DNA of 14,162 nucleotides from UPXZ01 sp035402725 (GTDB lineage: Bacteria > Bacteroidota > Bacteroidia > Bacteroidales > Paludibacteraceae), in NCBI GenBank assembly GCA_035402725.1, contig DAONDU010000063.1, positions 1-14,162 on the forward strand, given 5' to 3'. Of this stretch, positions 13,588 to 14,162 are shown in pieces. Both the position numbers and the translations under genes were made by a program. The notes beneath the pieces were generated by a model that was not told the origin of the DNA, searched no databases, and saw nothing but the letters and a program-made list of their open reading frames with translations. The first letter of the stretch is position 1. Every line of letters begins with the position of its first letter.

Positions 13588-14162
13588 ATGAAAAAGCTTA
13601 GTGTCATCCTATTTATATTTGTTGTTTGTCTTTCGGCGAAAGCACAGGGACATGAAAAGCAGAATTTCAGGATTGTGAGCTATAATGTGGAGAACTATTT
13701 CGACGTGGTAAACGACTCGCTGACCATTGATGAAGAATACCTTCCTGAAGGTCTGCGTGCATGGAACATTACAAAGTATCAGACAAAACAGAACAATATT
13801 TCAAAGGTTATAGCAGCAATTGGGGGATGGGATGCACCAGCTCTGGTGGCTCTCTGTGAAATTGAATCAGAAAAATGTATGCGGGAACTAACCGGGTTTT
13901 CTCCCTTGAAAAATCTGGGATATAAATATCTGCATCATGAATCACCCGATGCTCGCGGAGTGGATGTTGCGCTGATGTATCAGCCGGATATGTTTGTTCC
14001 TTTTCACGATGAAGCCATACGCATCAATTTCCCTGAAACCAATTCTACAACCCGTGATATTTTATTTGCTTCCGGATTGTTGCCAAACAACGATACCTTG
14101 CATGTTTTCGTATGTCATTTCCCGTCGCGGCTGGGAGGTGAACTGGAATCGGAAGACCGCCG
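13588..14162 (+). CDS. Exported endonuclease/exonuclease/phosphatase (EEP) family protein, 5' part
   Basis: The first 191 codons of a metal-dependent phosphoesterase-family protein; the gene runs off the window. It begins with a signal peptide, MKKLSVILFIFVVCLSAKAQ, with probable cleavage after AQ at 19-20. EEP landmarks follow: VSYNVENYFD (30-39) with Asn33 and Glu36, ALCEIES (88-94) with the metal-binding Glu91, RGVDVALMYQP (123-133), and VCHFPSRLGGE (175-185) with His177. These match the DNase I/exonuclease III-like fold of Bacteroidota proteins annotated as endonuclease/exonuclease/phosphatase. The final catalytic Asp-His region is beyond the window. Export suggests action on extracellular or periplasmic DNA or phosphoesters; the substrate cannot be told from this part. 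Start at 13588, 22 nt after the beta-helix gene, is supported by the signal peptide. Confidence 0.88.
   Translation, partial: MKKLSVILFIFVVCLSAKAQGHEKQNFRIVSYNVENYFDVVNDSLTIDEEYLPEGLRAWNITKYQTKQNNISKVIAAIGGWDAPALVALCEIESEKCMRELTGFSPLKNLGYKYLHHESPDARGVDVALMYQPDMFVPFHDEAIRINFPETNSTTRDILFASGLLPNNDTLHVFVCHFPSRLGGELESEDR

Noticed and set aside
1..14162. CRISPR arrays, tRNA or rRNA genes, insertion sequences and prophage genes
   Set aside because: No regularly spaced repeats, no tRNA-like T-arm with matching acceptor stem, no transposase- or integrase-like frame and no terminal inverted repeats with flanking duplications were seen by eye.

Overview
The window looks like a chromosomal segment of a Bacteroidales bacterium (Bacteroidota). 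The evidence is a type IX secretion cassette (a PorP/SprF-like protein and two gliding/CHU_C-type sorting domains), proteins that look like the Bacteroidota families DUF6249 and DUF5056, AT-rich intergenic DNA without clear Shine-Dalgarno sequences, and several matches to the Bacteroidota promoter consensus (TTTG, about 19-21 nt, TAnnTTTG). A Paludibacter-like lineage is possible, but the species cannot be fixed from the sequence alone.

Layout, left to right. (a) 1-291, minus: the 5' part of DNA topoisomerase I. (b) 438-2956, minus: a copper pair, a CopA-type P1B ATPase followed 26 nt later by a CopZ-like HMA chaperone. (c) 3063-7609, minus: a tight three-gene unit with gaps of 13 and 7 nt. 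It encodes two secreted multidomain PKD/Ig proteins with type B T9SS sorting domains, then a PorP/SprF-type outer-membrane protein that probably serves them. (d) 7610-8139: an AT-rich non-coding stretch with hairpins and an 8-codon orphan ORF. (e) 8140-9519, minus: tyrosine phenol-lyase, identifiable down to its substrate-specificity residues, with a textbook Bacteroidota promoter. (f) 9520-10095: a non-coding divergent region holding an orphan rho-independent terminator. (g) 10096-11552, plus: three overlapping genes (DUF6249-like membrane protein, ECF sigma factor, DUF5056-like membrane protein) closed by a strong bidirectional terminator. (h) 11657-11935, minus: a small conserved-type hypothetical protein. 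(i) 12078 to the end, plus: a beta-helix lipoprotein and, 22 nt on, an endonuclease/exonuclease/phosphatase-family exported protein cut by the window edge.

How the genes work together. The copper pair exports Cu(I). The T9SS unit should place two adhesin-like or structural proteins on the cell surface. Tyrosine phenol-lyase would split tyrosine to phenol, pyruvate and ammonia. The overlapping DUF6249/sigma/DUF5056 genes look like a self-contained envelope-sensing regulatory module in which the small membrane protein takes the place of a classical anti-sigma factor; that role is inference. No CRISPR array, tRNA, rRNA, insertion sequence or prophage was recognised. The leads most worth following are the sigma-factor module, the T9SS cassette, tyrosine phenol-lyase in this lineage, and the unexplained structured elements in the two non-coding stretches.
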